64,000 nt of DNA from Sulfuriflexus mobilis (GTDB lineage: Bacteria > Pseudomonadota > Gammaproteobacteria > AKS1), in NCBI RefSeq assembly GCF_003967195.1, contig NZ_AP018725.1, positions 2,972,001-3,036,000 on the forward strand. Direction: 5' to 3'. Shown here piece by piece: positions 1-8,904 of the stretch. A program made the position numbers and the translations under genes. The notes below the pieces were generated by a model. That model did no database searches and had not been told where the DNA came from. It was given only the letters and a program-made list of their open reading frames with translations. How positions within the stretch are numbered: the stretch's first letter is position 1; every line of letters starts with the position of its first letter.

Positions 1-1
1 T

Positions 2-409
2 GTGATCCCGATACTGGTCGCGCGACTGGCCGGTGCCGATGCACTGGTACTGGCTGTCGTCGGCTTCGCCGCCTTTATCGGCCATCTGTATCCGGTATTT
101 TTCGGCTTTCGTGGCGGCAAGGGGGTGGCGACGGCCTTTGGCGTGTTTGCCACTTTAAACTGGCAGGTGGGCCTGGCCCTGATCGGTACCTGGTTGCTCA
201 TAGCCAAGGTCTTCAAGATCTCGTCCCTGGCGGCACTCACCGCCGCTGTGCTGACACCGCTTTACCTCTGGTGGCTAAGTGGTGAGCAATACTGGGTGAG
301 TATGAGCATCATCATGAGCGCGATCCTGATCTGGCGCCACCGCAGCAACATTCAGAAGTTGCTCAGCGGCAAGGAAGACAGCATCGGCACGGATGTCGAC
401 GAGAGTTAA
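2..409 (+). CDS. plsY: Glycerol-3-phosphate acyltransferase PlsY, 3' part
   Basis: PlsY is the inner-membrane enzyme that moves an acyl group from acyl phosphate to glycerol 3-phosphate, the first step of phospholipid synthesis. The 135 residues visible are the C-terminal two thirds of a protein normally near 200 residues; the 5' end lies outside the window, so the GTG at base 2 is only an in-frame codon. The family motif GHLYPVFFGFRGGKGVAT (residues 27-44) and the closing RHRSNIQKLLSGKE motif are both intact. Several hydrophobic segments lie between them. PlsY genes often lie close to tsaD in this class, and tsaD follows at 2.65 kb on the opposite strand. Confidence 0.93.
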   Translation: MIPILVARLAGADALVLAVVGFAAFIGHLYPVFFGFRGGKGVATAFGVFATLNWQVGLALIGTWLLIAKVFKISSLAALTAAVLTPLYLWWLSGEQYWVSMSIIMSAILIWRHRSNIQKLLSGKEDSIGTDVDES

Positions 410-418
410 GTCTCGCTT

Positions 419-1924
419 TTACAAATTGAAACGGTGCAACTGGTTATGCAGCCGGTCGGCATCCGCTTCAAGCTCATTACTGGATGCGGCTGAACGCGCG
501 ACATGCTCTGCAGCCTGTTGACTGAGGCTGCTGATGCTCACCACATTTTTGTTAATTTCTTCCGCGACATGTGACTGTTGTTCTGCGGCACTGGCAATCT
601 GGATGTTCATGTCATTGATCAGGGCAATGGCACTGGCAATTTCGTTAAGTGATTTACCGGCTTCACCGGCCTTGTTCACGCTTTCTTGAGCCTGTTCACG
701 CCCCTGCTCCATGACCTTCACCGCATCATGTGCGCCACTTTGTAACTGCTCGATGATTTGTTGAATTTCTTCGGTCGACTCCTGGGTGCGTCCGGCCAGG
801 GTACGCACCTCGTCGGCGACCACAGCAAAACCTCGTCCCTGTTCGCCTGCACGCGCAGCCTCGATCGCGGCATTCAGGGCCAACAGATTGGTTTGGTCGG
901 CGATACTCTTGATCACTTCCAGGACCACCCCGATCTTGTCACTTTGTTGTTCAAGGCGATCGATCACACTGGCCGCCTCTTCAACACGCGTCGCGAGGGT
1001 CTCAATGGTCTTAATGGTGCCGCCAACGACCTGCTTGGCCGATTCACCGGCTTCGTCGGCATCACGAGTACCTTGCGCCGCCTCGCTGGCATTACGCGCA
1101 ACTTCCTGCACCGTTGCCGTCATCTCATTAATAGCGGCTGCCAGCAGATCGGTTTGCTGGCTTTGTTCCTGCATGCTCTGGTTGGCCATGGAACTCAGGT
1201 TCTGCATTTCTGCCGTATTGGTGGCAAGGTGATCGGTTGCCGTCTTTGCATCCCGCATGGCATCGTGAATGGCCTGAATGAAGCTATTGAAGTCCACGGC
1301 AAAGCGGCTTTGCGGATCTTGCTTGCGGTAGGCGAGGTCGATACGGCCGTCGACAACCACAAGGTGCTTGCCGATCTCGAGCAACTCGACTGACTGCACC
1401 AGCTCGCTACGTAATTTAACCGCCAGATAAATCAACACGCCCGTCTCGAAGACAACATAGGCGGCGTGGATAATTACCATATTGAAACCGGCACCCGCCG
1501 TAAAAACAAAGACCGGGTAGCCGCCCTGCTGCATGAAGAAGAACGCAACATGATGGACGGCAATCACAGCGGCCGCCGTCAGTACCGGGACCCAGTCACG
1601 GTAATACAAGAGGAAGGCCAGCAGCACAAAAATGCCGAAGTGCATTTCGATCATGCCGTGTGCCTGGTGAATATGCAGTGCGCTGAACACCATGAATGCC
1701 GCGGCATGCGCGGCGCGTGACAGGCGCGTGCCACCATATAGGTAGGTCAGGATCGTCGGCACGGCTGCAGAGGACAGGCCGATGACAAGCGCCTCGGTCC
1801 ATGTGTCATACCAACCGGCAAGGCCCAGGCTGAAAACAAACAATAACCATTGCACAGCGCTCATTAACTTGTCGCCCTGCACACCATACTGTCTTAGCGC
1901 TTCATTCTGTGTATTCATCGTCAT
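419..1924 (-). CDS. Methyl-accepting chemotaxis protein with histidine-rich membrane domain
   Basis: This is a 501-residue chemoreceptor. Residues 20-175 form about six membrane segments rather than the usual two segments around a periplasmic domain. Residues 220-501 form the cytoplasmic signalling coiled coil, with the conserved hairpin tip at 346-384 ([15 protein letters not shown] followed by the [24 protein letters not shown] block), where CheA and CheW bind. The membrane part is rich in histidine: H73, H84, H86, H89, H95, H124, H125 and H153. This could indicate haem or metal binding, which is inference only. No clear HAMP domain is visible, although residues 180-220 may be a degenerate one. 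It follows the thioredoxin-like gene by 19 bases, so the two are probably co-transcribed. Confidence 0.93.
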   Translation of the reverse strand: MTMNTQNEALRQYGVQGDKLMSAVQWLLFVFSLGLAGWYDTWTEALVIGLSSAAVPTILTYLYGGTRLSRAAHAAAFMVFSALHIHQAHGMIEMHFGIFVLLAFLLYYRDWVPVLTAAAVIAVHHVAFFFMQQGGYPVFVFTAGAGFNMVIIHAAYVVFETGVLIYLAVKLRSELVQSVELLEIGKHLVVVDGRIDLAYRKQDPQSRFAVDFNSFIQAIHDAMRDAKTATDHLATNTAEMQNLSSMANQSMQEQSQQTDLLAAAINEMTATVQEVARNASEAAQGTRDADEAGESAKQVVGGTIKTIETLATRVEEAASVIDRLEQQSDKIGVVLEVIKSIADQTNLLALNAAIEAARAGEQGRGFAVVADEVRTLAGRTQESTEEIQQIIEQLQSGAHDAVKVMEQGREQAQESVNKAGEAGKSLNEIASAIALINDMNIQIASAAEQQSHVAEEINKNVVSISSLSQQAAEHVARSAASSNELEADADRLHNQLHRFNL

Positions 1925-1943
1925 TCTCTTTATCTAAAAGCCA

Positions 1944-2591
1944 TTACACATTGCCGCTTCGCTGCCAGGGGCAAAAACAACCCGTTGCAAGGGTGTTCAC
2001 CTGTTGCGGGTTATTACCCTGCAATAATTTATTCAACGTGCCTTCAACAAAATCACCATTCCCTACCGAGCAGACCGCACCAATACTGTAAGGCCCGAAA
2101 TAGGCCAGTTTTCCCCTGGCGTCTGTCACTGCCACCGCCGGGCTGGATGGCGGCATGCCCTGTTGCGGCCATGCCGTGCGCACCTCGACCACGGCCGCGT
2201 GCGGAAAGGCCTTATGCGCCTCAGCTTGCAGGCGTTGCGGGTCATGTCCCGGACGAGCCCGTACCACGACCAGAAACTCAACCAGCCGGTTGCCGTACTC
2301 TTCCATGAGGTTATTGACGTGTACCTGATTAAAGCGGTTGCAGGCACACGCCGGGTCCCAGAAATGCACCACCCTCGCCTTTGCATGGGTCTGCATCAGC
2401 GGCGGCAGGTGACGGGCAAGCTCGGTACCGGTAAAAAATTCGGTACGGGTTAATTCACTGGCATCAAAGGCGCGCAGACTGCGTAACTGGAACCACCAAA
2501 AGGCCGTGAGCATTGCCACAAACCAAAGGATCGCCAGGCCCCACGCCGGGTAACGCCGCCACGCCCGCTTGCCAGTATTCATCTCGGACAC
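1944..2591 (-). CDS. Membrane-anchored thioredoxin-like protein, DUF6436 type
   Basis: This 215-residue protein has one N-terminal membrane segment (about 17-34) and then a soluble domain likely to face the periplasm. A WDPACACNRFNQ motif (C82 and C84) sits where thioredoxins carry CxxC, and the following strand-helix pattern is thioredoxin-like. Cysteines recur near the C terminus (GAVCSVGNG and TGCFCPWQ). I place it in the DUF6436 family, whose function is unknown. CxC instead of CxxC makes an ordinary disulfide reductase role uncertain. It lies directly upstream of the chemoreceptor gene. Confidence 0.7.
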   Translation of the reverse strand: MSEMNTGKRAWRRYPAWGLAILWFVAMLTAFWWFQLRSLRAFDASELTRTEFFTGTELARHLPPLMQTHAKARVVHFWDPACACNRFNQVHVNNLMEEYGNRLVEFLVVVRARPGHDPQRLQAEAHKAFPHAAVVEVRTAWPQQGMPPSSPAVAVTDARGKLAYFGPYSIGAVCSVGNGDFVEGTLNKLLQGNNPQQVNTLATGCFCPWQRSGNV

Positions 2592-2651
2592 CGCTAATCC
2601 CGCTGCAAACCGTATAAGCGTTATCGGCAGTCCAGGGAAAAGATTTAATTT

Positions 2652-3674
2652 CTATAGTGGGGTTGGCTGTTGCAGGGTTTCCAGTGACCAGCGCGGCTGG
2701 GCACCGAAGCCCTCGCCACCTCGCTCACCCGCCTGCAGGCGCAGGTAGCCGGCATAGGCGATCATCGCGCCGTTATCGGTGCAGAACTCCAGGCGCGGGT
2801 AAAACACCTCGGCCTGTTCCGCCTTCACCAGGGCCTGCATGCGTGCACGCAAGGCGGTGTTGGCACTGACGCCACCGGCCAGTACCAGCCGTTTCACACC
2901 GTTCTCGCGCAGGGCACGGCGGCACTTGATGGCCAGGGTATCGACCACAGCATCCTGGAAGGCGCGGGCAATATCGGCCTTGGCCTGTTGGTCCTGTGCG
3001 CTGGTTTGCCAGGTATTGAGGGCGAAGGTCTTCAGGCCACTGAAACTGAAGTCCAGGCCGGGGCGATCGGTCATCGGCCGCGGAAATTTGTACTTGTCGG
3101 GGTTGCCCTCGGCGGCGAGTGTTTGCACTGCCGGGCCGCCCGGGTAGCCGAGGTCCAGCAGTTTGGCGGTCTTGTCGAAGGCCTCACCAACGGCATCATC
3201 AAGGGTATCGCCAAGGATCTGGTACTGGCCGACACCCTCAACCTGCACCAGCATGCTGTGGCCACCGGAGACCAGCAGGGCGATAAACGGGAAGGCGGGC
3301 GGGTTGTCCTCGAGCATGGGGGCCAGCAGGTGGCCCTCCATGTGGTGCACGCCGACATGCGGCACCCCCCAGCTCCAGGCCAGCGTGCGGCCAACCGCCG
3401 CCCCGACCAGCAAGGCCCCGACCAGCCCCGGGCCCTCGGTATAGGCCACGGCGTCAATCTCGGCGCGTCTTAGCCCGGCCCTGGCCATGACCTCGTCGAG
3501 CAGGGGCACGATCTTGCGGACATGGTCGCGCGAGGCCAGTTCCGGCACGACCCCGCCGTAATCGGCATGCAGTTCGACCTGACTATATAAGGTGTGCGCG
3601 AGCAGGCCCCGGTCGCTGTCGTAAACAGCCACGCCGGTCTCATCACAGGAGGTTTCGATGCCTAAAACACGCAT
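2652..3674 (-). CDS. tsaD: tRNA N6-adenosine threonylcarbamoyltransferase TsaD
   Basis: TsaD transfers threonylcarbamoyl from TsaC-made threonylcarbamoyl-AMP to A37 of tRNAs that read ANN codons (t6A), working with TsaB and TsaE. The start was placed at the ATG at 3674, giving 340 residues that open with [19 protein letters not shown] as in the family; a longer reading to 3764 adds 30 unrelated residues. The metal-binding HHMEGH motif, the GYPGGP segment and the late [14 protein letters not shown] nucleotide-binding motif are present. It is divergent from rpsU, as in many gammaproteobacteria. The partner gene tsaC is also in this window, at 59.9 kb. Confidence 0.96.
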   Translation of the reverse strand: MRVLGIETSCDETGVAVYDSDRGLLAHTLYSQVELHADYGGVVPELASRDHVRKIVPLLDEVMARAGLRRAEIDAVAYTEGPGLVGALLVGAAVGRTLAWSWGVPHVGVHHMEGHLLAPMLEDNPPAFPFIALLVSGGHSMLVQVEGVGQYQILGDTLDDAVGEAFDKTAKLLDLGYPGGPAVQTLAAEGNPDKYKFPRPMTDRPGLDFSFSGLKTFALNTWQTSAQDQQAKADIARAFQDAVVDTLAIKCRRALRENGVKRLVLAGGVSANTALRARMQALVKAEQAEVFYPRLEFCTDNGAMIAYAGYLRLQAGERGGEGFGAQPRWSLETLQQPTPL

Positions 3675-3741
3675 AATGGGCCGCATTCTAACAGACAGCC
3701 GCTGACCCGCACGGCCTGAGAACAAAAAGTGCCGGATAATT

Positions 3742-3770
3742 TTGCATTTTGGGGCAGAAATCATTAAGAT
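3742..3770 (+). promoter_or_regulatory. Candidate sigma-70 promoter of rpsU
   Basis: TTGCAT at 3742-3747 and TAAGAT at 3765-3770 are separated by 17 bases, in the divergent region between tsaD and rpsU. Both hexamers match consensus only partly (4 of 6 for each), so this is a plausible assignment, not a firm one. Confidence 0.4.
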
Positions 3771-3848
3771 CTCGCACCCTCGGCAGTCGGTTTCGCACCG
3801 GTTGCAGGGATACCCGGGTATAAGGACTTAATTTTTAAGGTTTAATCA

Positions 3849-4064
3849 ATGCCATCAGTTAAAGTTAGAGAGAACGAACCCTTCGACGTAGCACTGCGTC
3901 GCTTCAAGCGCTCCTGCGAAAAGGCCGGCACCCTTGCCGAAGTCCGTCGCCGTGAAGCCTATGAGAAGCCAACAAGCGTGCGTAAGCGTAAGGCTGCTGC
4001 GGCAGTAAAGCGCAACCAGAAGAAGGTTTCGCGCCAGATCCAGCACCGCGTTCGCCTGTACTAA
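3849..4064 (+). CDS. rpsU: 30S ribosomal protein S21
   Basis: S21 is a small basic protein of the 30S subunit that helps initiation on mRNA. The 71-residue sequence has the family start ([21 protein letters not shown]) in recognisable form, a conserved [14 protein letters not shown] segment and an Arg/Lys-rich tail, and has the full family length. AAGG about 8 bases upstream of the ATG can serve as ribosome binding site. It is the first gene of the rpsU-yqeY-dnaG-rpoD group. Confidence 0.98.
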   Translation: MPSVKVRENEPFDVALRRFKRSCEKAGTLAEVRRREAYEKPTSVRKRKAAAAVKRNQKKVSRQIQHRVRLY

Positions 4065-4118
4065 TACAGGATTTGGCTGCGGGCCTGAGCGTGTGTCAGT
4101 CCTGTCAAACCAATACGA

Positions 4119-4565
4119 ATGAGCGACCTCAAAGAGCAGATCACGTCGGCCATGAAGACCGCGATGCGCGAGAAAGACAAGCCGCGTCTCGGTACTATTC
4201 GCCTCATGCAAGCGGCTATCCAGCAGATCGAAGTCGATGAGCGCAAACAGCTCAACGATGCCGAGACCCTGGCCGTGCTCGACAAGATGCTCAAGCAACG
4301 CCGTGAGAGCATCAAGCAGTATGCGGCCGCCAATCGCCAGGACCTGCTTGAGCAAGAGCAGTATGAAGTCGGTGTGATCCAGACCTTCATGCCCGCCCAG
4401 CTCGAAGAGGCCGAGATCGACAGCATTATCGCCGCGGCGATCACCGAGACCGGTGCGACCTCCATGAAAGATATGGGCAAGGTCATGGGCATTATTCGCC
4501 CCAAGCTGCAGGGTCGTGCCGATATGGGTGCGGTCAGCGGCAAACTCAAAGCCCGGCTCGGCTAA
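4119..4565 (+). CDS. GatB/YqeY domain protein
   Basis: This 148-residue protein belongs to the YqeY family, which resembles the C-terminal tRNA-binding tail of the amidotransferase subunit GatB. Its role is not established; binding tRNA or an aminoacyl-tRNA enzyme is inferred from the fold. The sequence begins MSDLKEQITSAMKTAMREKD and continues with the family's RLMQAAIQQIEVDERK and MGIIRPKLQGRADMGAVSG segments. It sits between rpsU and dnaG, a placement seen in many proteobacteria. Downstream lies a twin-hairpin repeat, not a clear terminator. Confidence 0.92.
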   Translation: MSDLKEQITSAMKTAMREKDKPRLGTIRLMQAAIQQIEVDERKQLNDAETLAVLDKMLKQRRESIKQYAAANRQDLLEQEQYEVGVIQTFMPAQLEEAEIDSIIAAAITETGATSMKDMGKVMGIIRPKLQGRADMGAVSGKLKARLG

Positions 4566-4580
4566 CTACTGCTCCAAGCT

Positions 4581-4656
4581 GCCTCGAACCATCGGAGATG
4601 GTTGAGGTACTCACAATGAACCCGTAGGGTTCTGTGAGCATCAACTTTCAACCTAG
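4581..4656 (+). repeat. Twin-hairpin element, copy A (forward)
   Basis: Hairpin 1 (4582-4607) has outer arms CCTC/GAGG, inner arms AACCATC/GATGGTT, loop GGA, and a single unpaired G between arms on the 5' side. After TA, hairpin 2 (4610-4638) has outer arms CTCACA/TGTGAG, inner arms GAACCC/GGGTTC, loop GTA and an unpaired AT on the 5' side. The stretch AACTT..AACCTAG at 4643-4656 recurs downstream of copy B. Bases 4581-4617 are identical to 25241-25277. The copy lies between yqeY and dnaG, inside an operon, with no T-tract after it. Confidence 0.85.
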
Positions 4657-4769
4657 CCAGTAATATTTTCTTTGCTTGGCATACAAATAATCACTTTTCT
4701 TTACAATCTGTGTCCAATTGCACACAAGTTATACTGACTGACATGGCAACTCGGCTTACACTCTAGGTT

Positions 4770-6545
4770 ATGGGCGGGAAGATTCCACAGGGTTTTATCG
4801 ATGACTTACTCGGTCGCATCGACATCGTCGATGTCATCGACACACGCGTGCCATTGAAAAAGAAGGGCAAGGACTTCATGGCCTGTTGCCCCTTTCACAC
4901 TGAAAAGAGCCCGTCTTTCAGCGTCAGCCAGGACAAACAGTTTTATTATTGCTTCGGTTGCGGTGCCTCCGGCAGCGCGCTCGGCTTTCTCATGGACTAT
5001 GAGCATATGGGCTTTGTCGAGGCCATCGAGTCCCTCGCGGCCACGGCCGGCATCGACGTACCACGTGAAGAAGGCGACAACGACACGCCACGACAAAACT
5101 ACCAGCCACTCTACGATGTGCTAGATGCCTCCTCCAAATTTTACCGTGACCAGTTGCGCAGCCACCCGCAGGCGCAGCGCGCCATTGACTACCTGAAGAA
5201 TCGTGGCCTGAGCGGCGACATCGTCACCGCCTTCGGCATTGGCCTTGCCCCACCCGGCTGGGACAACCTGATCAAGCACATCGGCGATGATGCCGCGAAA
5301 CAGGACAGCCTGACGGCCTCGGGCATGGTCATCGACAAGGGCGACAAGCGCTATGACCGCTTTAGGGATCGCATCATGATCCCCATACTCGATCGTCGTG
5401 GCCGTTGCATCGCCTTTGGCGGCCGCGTGCTCGAGCCGGACGAAAAAGGCGCCAAGTACCTGAACTCACCCGAGACGCCCATCTTCCACAAGGGCCGCGA
5501 ACTCTATGGCCTCTATCAGGCCCGCAAGGCCCTGCGTGATATCCCGCGCCTGCTCGTCGTTGAAGGCTATATGGATGTGATCGCCCTGGCGCAATACGGC
5601 ATCCGCTACGCCGTGGCCACACTCGGCACCGCGACTACCGCCGAACACCTCGAACAGGTGTTCCGCACCGCGCCCGAGGTGGTGTTCTGCTTTGATGGCG
5701 ACCGCGCCGGCCGGGCCGCTGCCTGGCGGGCCCTGGAAAATGCCCTGCCGGTGATCCGTGAGGGCCGTGAGGCCAAGTTCCTGTTCCTGCCCGAGGGCGA
5801 AGACCCGGATACCTATGTGCGCCAGCATGGCCGCGAGGGGCTGGAGAAAAAGATCGCTGAGGCCAAACCTTTTTCCCGTTTTCTGCTTGAAAATCTCTCT
5901 GCACAGGCCGATATACACAGCATTGATGGTCGCGCCAAGCTGGTCGAACTGGCGCGGCCCCTGTTTGCCAAGCTCAGCGCCGGTGTCTACCGTGACATGC
6001 TCGTGACAGAACTGGCGCGCATTGCCGATATGGATGCCGACCGCCTGACCTCACACCTGTTCAACCAGCGTACCGGGGTGGTCGAACCACCCACCCGGCG
6101 TCCGCAACGCCAGGCTGCCGTGGCACGGCCGGGCAATAGCCTGGTCACCCGTGCTATCCGTTGCCTGTTGCAGCAACCCGCACTGGGCAGTGTGGGCGGG
6201 GATGCCAAACGCCTGCTCGCCGCCGGGGAACCGGGCGTGGCCTTTTTGGTCGAATTGCTTGAATTATTGCAGGCCAAGCCGCATTTAAATACCGCAGCGG
6301 TTATTGAACACTGGCGCGACCAGCCGATTGCGCAACGCCTGCAGGCCCTGGCCGCCCCCGATATCGCACTGGCCGACGCAGGGGCGCTGGAAACGGAATT
6401 TCTACACACCCTGGCCCGTCTGGATGAACAGGCCGCGCGGCGGCAGAAAATGGCACATATTGAGAACGTGAAATCAAAACGATTTGACGAGCTCACCGAG
6501 GATGAGAAAAAAGCATTCAGAAATCAGATAGTTAATGATTCCTGA
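4770..6545 (+). CDS. dnaG: DNA primase DnaG
   Basis: DnaG makes the RNA primers for chromosome replication and is recruited by the DnaB helicase. In the 591-residue protein the N-terminal zinc site is C40, H43, C61, C64. The TOPRIM catalytic part carries VVEGYMDV and FCFDGDRAGRAA near the middle, giving the acidic metal-binding residues. A C-terminal helicase-binding region follows from about residue 440. Length is normal. The ATG at 4770 has only a weak ribosome binding site. It is separated from yqeY by 204 bases that hold twin-hairpin copy A. Confidence 0.98.
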   Translation: MGGKIPQGFIDDLLGRIDIVDVIDTRVPLKKKGKDFMACCPFHTEKSPSFSVSQDKQFYYCFGCGASGSALGFLMDYEHMGFVEAIESLAATAGIDVPREEGDNDTPRQNYQPLYDVLDASSKFYRDQLRSHPQAQRAIDYLKNRGLSGDIVTAFGIGLAPPGWDNLIKHIGDDAAKQDSLTASGMVIDKGDKRYDRFRDRIMIPILDRRGRCIAFGGRVLEPDEKGAKYLNSPETPIFHKGRELYGLYQARKALRDIPRLLVVEGYMDVIALAQYGIRYAVATLGTATTAEHLEQVFRTAPEVVFCFDGDRAGRAAAWRALENALPVIREGREAKFLFLPEGEDPDTYVRQHGREGLEKKIAEAKPFSRFLLENLSAQADIHSIDGRAKLVELARPLFAKLSAGVYRDMLVTELARIADMDADRLTSHLFNQRTGVVEPPTRRPQRQAAVARPGNSLVTRAIRCLLQQPALGSVGGDAKRLLAAGEPGVAFLVELLELLQAKPHLNTAAVIEHWRDQPIAQRLQALAAPDIALADAGALETEFLHTLARLDEQAARRQKMAHIENVKSKRFDELTEDEKKAFRNQIVNDS

Positions 6546-6570
6546 AAGATGGACGATCACAGACTACACT

Positions 6571-6599
6571 GTGTAAAACGTCCGTATTTGGACTATAAT
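6571..6599 (+). promoter_or_regulatory. Candidate promoter of rpoD
   Basis: A perfect TATAAT lies at 6594-6599, between dnaG and rpoD. No good -35 hexamer is seen at the expected distance (about 6571-6576). A small hairpin CCCGG/CCGGG with loop TTTA follows at 6615-6628 in the presumed leader. The main sigma factor may thus have its own promoter besides read-through from dnaG. Confidence 0.5.
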
Positions 6600-6668
6600 A
6601 GTTCGTTTAATATCGCCCGGTTTACCGGGTAGTGGTAAGACACACGTACTTTTACAAGGCATATCGAC

Positions 6669-8504
6669 ATGGCAATGGATAAGGAAACACAACAATCTCA
6701 GCTTAAAGCACTGATTGCGAAGGGAAAGGAACAGAGTTACCTGACCTACGCTGAGGTTAATGATCACCTGCCAAACGAGATCGTCGATCCGGATCAGATC
6801 GAGGGTATCATCAGCATGATCACCGACATGGGTATCACCGTACAGGAGTTTGCCCCGGATGCGGACAGCCTTGTCATGTCAGATCAGGCCGTCAGCGCCG
6901 ATGACGATGCCAGTGAAGAGGCCGCTGCCACGCTCGCCACCGTCGATGCCGAATTTGGTCGCACCACCGACCCGGTACGTATGTACATGCGCGAAATGGG
7001 CGCCGTTGAGCTGCTGACCCGTGAGGGTGAAATCCGCATCGCCAAGCGTATTGAAGAAGGCATGAACCAGATGCTCTCTGCGCTGGCCACCTACAGTGAC
7101 ACCATTGCCACCCTGCTCACAGAGGCCGACCGCTTCGAACGTGAAGAGACCCGCTTAACCGATATCCTCACCACCTTTATCGACCCGAACGCCCCGGACG
7201 TGATTGCCAAACCCGGCAATGCGCAGAGCAGCGCCGACGACAAAAAAGACGATGATGAGGAAGAAGAGGAAGTCGATACCGGTCCGGATCCGGAAGAGGC
7301 CAAGCAGCGTTTCGAGAGTATTCGCAAGCTCTACAAGCGTTACCTGAATGCCGTCAACAAACACGGCAACAAGGACGAAAAATGCCTGAAGATGCGCGAA
7401 CAGCTTTCTGCGCAGTTCATGGAAATCAAACTGGCACAGCGCCTGATCGATCGTCTGGTCAATGACCTGCGCGGCATGGTCGACCGCATACGCGCTCAGG
7501 AAAAGGTCATTATGAATATCTGCGTGGAAAAGGCTCGTATGCCACGCAAGGACTTCATTGTTTCCTTCCCGGAAAATGAAACCAATCCTGAGTGGCTGGA
7601 AAAATTGCTGAAGTCCAGCAAGCCGTTTGCCAAGGTCCTGAAGGAACATGAGGACGAGATCCTGCGTGCGCAGAAGAAACTGATTGGACTGCAGGAAGAA
7701 TCCAACATGACCATTGGCCAGATCAAGGACATCAATCGCAAGATGTCTATCGGTGAGGCCAAGGCACGTCGTGCGAAGAAGGAAATGGTTGAGGCCAACC
7801 TGCGTCTGGTGATCTCGATTGCGAAGAAATACACCAACCGCGGCCTGCAGTTCCTCGACCTGATTCAGGAAGGCAACATCGGCCTGATGAAGGCTGTCGA
7901 CAAGTTTGAATACCGCCGTGGTTACAAGTTCTCGACCTATGCCACCTGGTGGATTCGCCAGGCCATTACGCGTTCGATTGCCGACCAGGCCCGTACCATC
8001 CGTATCCCGGTACACATGATTGAAACCATCAACAAACTGTCGCGTATCTCGCGGCAGATGGTGCAGGAAATGGGCCGTGAGCCGACACCGGAAGAACTGG
8101 CTGAACGCATGGAAATGCCGGAAGACAAGGTTCGCAAGGTCATGAAGATCGCCAAGGAACCGATCTCCATGGAAACCCCGATCGGTGATGACGAAGACTC
8201 ACACCTCGGTGACTTCATTGAAGACGGTAATGCCCTGCTGCCACTGGATTCAGCGACTATCGAAGGCCTGCGTGAAGCCACCCAGGATATTCTCGACGGC
8301 CTAACCGCACGTGAAGCCAAGGTCTTGCGTATGCGTTTCGGTATCGACATGAATACCGACCATACACTGGAAGAAGTCGGCAAACAGTTTGACGTTACCC
8401 GTGAGCGTATCCGTCAGATCGAGGCCAAGGCCCTGCGTAAGCTGCGTCACCCGAGCCGCTCGGAACAGTTGCGCAGCTTCCTTGACCAGCAGACCGGTTC
8501 GTAA
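6669..8504 (+). CDS. rpoD: RNA polymerase primary sigma factor RpoD (sigma-70)
   Basis: RpoD directs RNA polymerase to housekeeping promoters. The 611 residues include region 1.1 at the N terminus, region 1.2 ([10 protein letters not shown]), a non-conserved acidic insert around 185-205 ([14 protein letters not shown]), region 2 with the core-binding and -10-recognition segment ([20 protein letters not shown]), region 3, and region 4 with the -35 helix-turn-helix ([20 protein letters not shown]). Length is typical. A strong terminator follows at 8532. Confidence 0.98.
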   Translation: MAMDKETQQSQLKALIAKGKEQSYLTYAEVNDHLPNEIVDPDQIEGIISMITDMGITVQEFAPDADSLVMSDQAVSADDDASEEAAATLATVDAEFGRTTDPVRMYMREMGAVELLTREGEIRIAKRIEEGMNQMLSALATYSDTIATLLTEADRFEREETRLTDILTTFIDPNAPDVIAKPGNAQSSADDKKDDDEEEEEVDTGPDPEEAKQRFESIRKLYKRYLNAVNKHGNKDEKCLKMREQLSAQFMEIKLAQRLIDRLVNDLRGMVDRIRAQEKVIMNICVEKARMPRKDFIVSFPENETNPEWLEKLLKSSKPFAKVLKEHEDEILRAQKKLIGLQEESNMTIGQIKDINRKMSIGEAKARRAKKEMVEANLRLVISIAKKYTNRGLQFLDLIQEGNIGLMKAVDKFEYRRGYKFSTYATWWIRQAITRSIADQARTIRIPVHMIETINKLSRISRQMVQEMGREPTPEELAERMEMPEDKVRKVMKIAKEPISMETPIGDDEDSHLGDFIEDGNALLPLDSATIEGLREATQDILDGLTAREAKVLRMRFGIDMNTDHTLEEVGKQFDVTRERIRQIEAKALRKLRHPSRSEQLRSFLDQQTGS

Positions 8505-8531
8505 GCGTACCCAGCAGAAGCCGAAGAAAAT

Positions 8532-8562
8532 AAAGGCCTGTCCGCAAAGACAGGCCTTTTTT
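8532..8562 (+). terminator. Rho-independent terminator after rpoD
   Basis: An 11-bp stem AAAGGCCTGTC/GACAGGCCTTT with a six-base loop is followed by a T-tract, 28 bases after the rpoD stop codon. Confidence 0.9.
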
Positions 8563-8607
8563 CATACACAAGCTTTTAAAAATATTGCTACAATAACGCC
8601 TGTTCAG

Positions 8608-8684
<77 letters not shown>

Positions 8685-8687
8685 AAT

Positions 8688-8719
8688 AAAAGGCACAGCT
8701 TGTTTGCTGTGCCTTTTTT
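8688..8719 (+). terminator. Terminator after the tRNA
   Basis: A 12-bp stem AAAAGGCACAGC/GCTGTGCCTTTT with loop TTGTTT continues into a T-tract, starting four bases after the CCA end of the tRNA. Confidence 0.9.
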
Positions 8720-8904
8720 GTTTTCATTTACTCGCAGGACGCTCTATTAAGTCCGCAAGAATGCACAATTCGTAGTGTATTTATGCCCCCGCATACGACT
8801 ACATATTTTTAACGGTCATTATTGATCCCATGTGACACATACCATCCATGTAGGCTATAGTCTATAAATACGTATAGCGTTATTCTGATAAATGTCTATT
8901 ATTA

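Noticed and set aside
758-1393. Plus-strand reading frame inside the chemoreceptor gene
   Set aside because: Antisense to the conserved signalling domain, with no recognisable protein features.
7155-8015. Minus-strand reading frame of 286 codons inside rpoD
   Set aside because: Antisense to conserved rpoD sequence, with no family similarity and no ribosome binding site.
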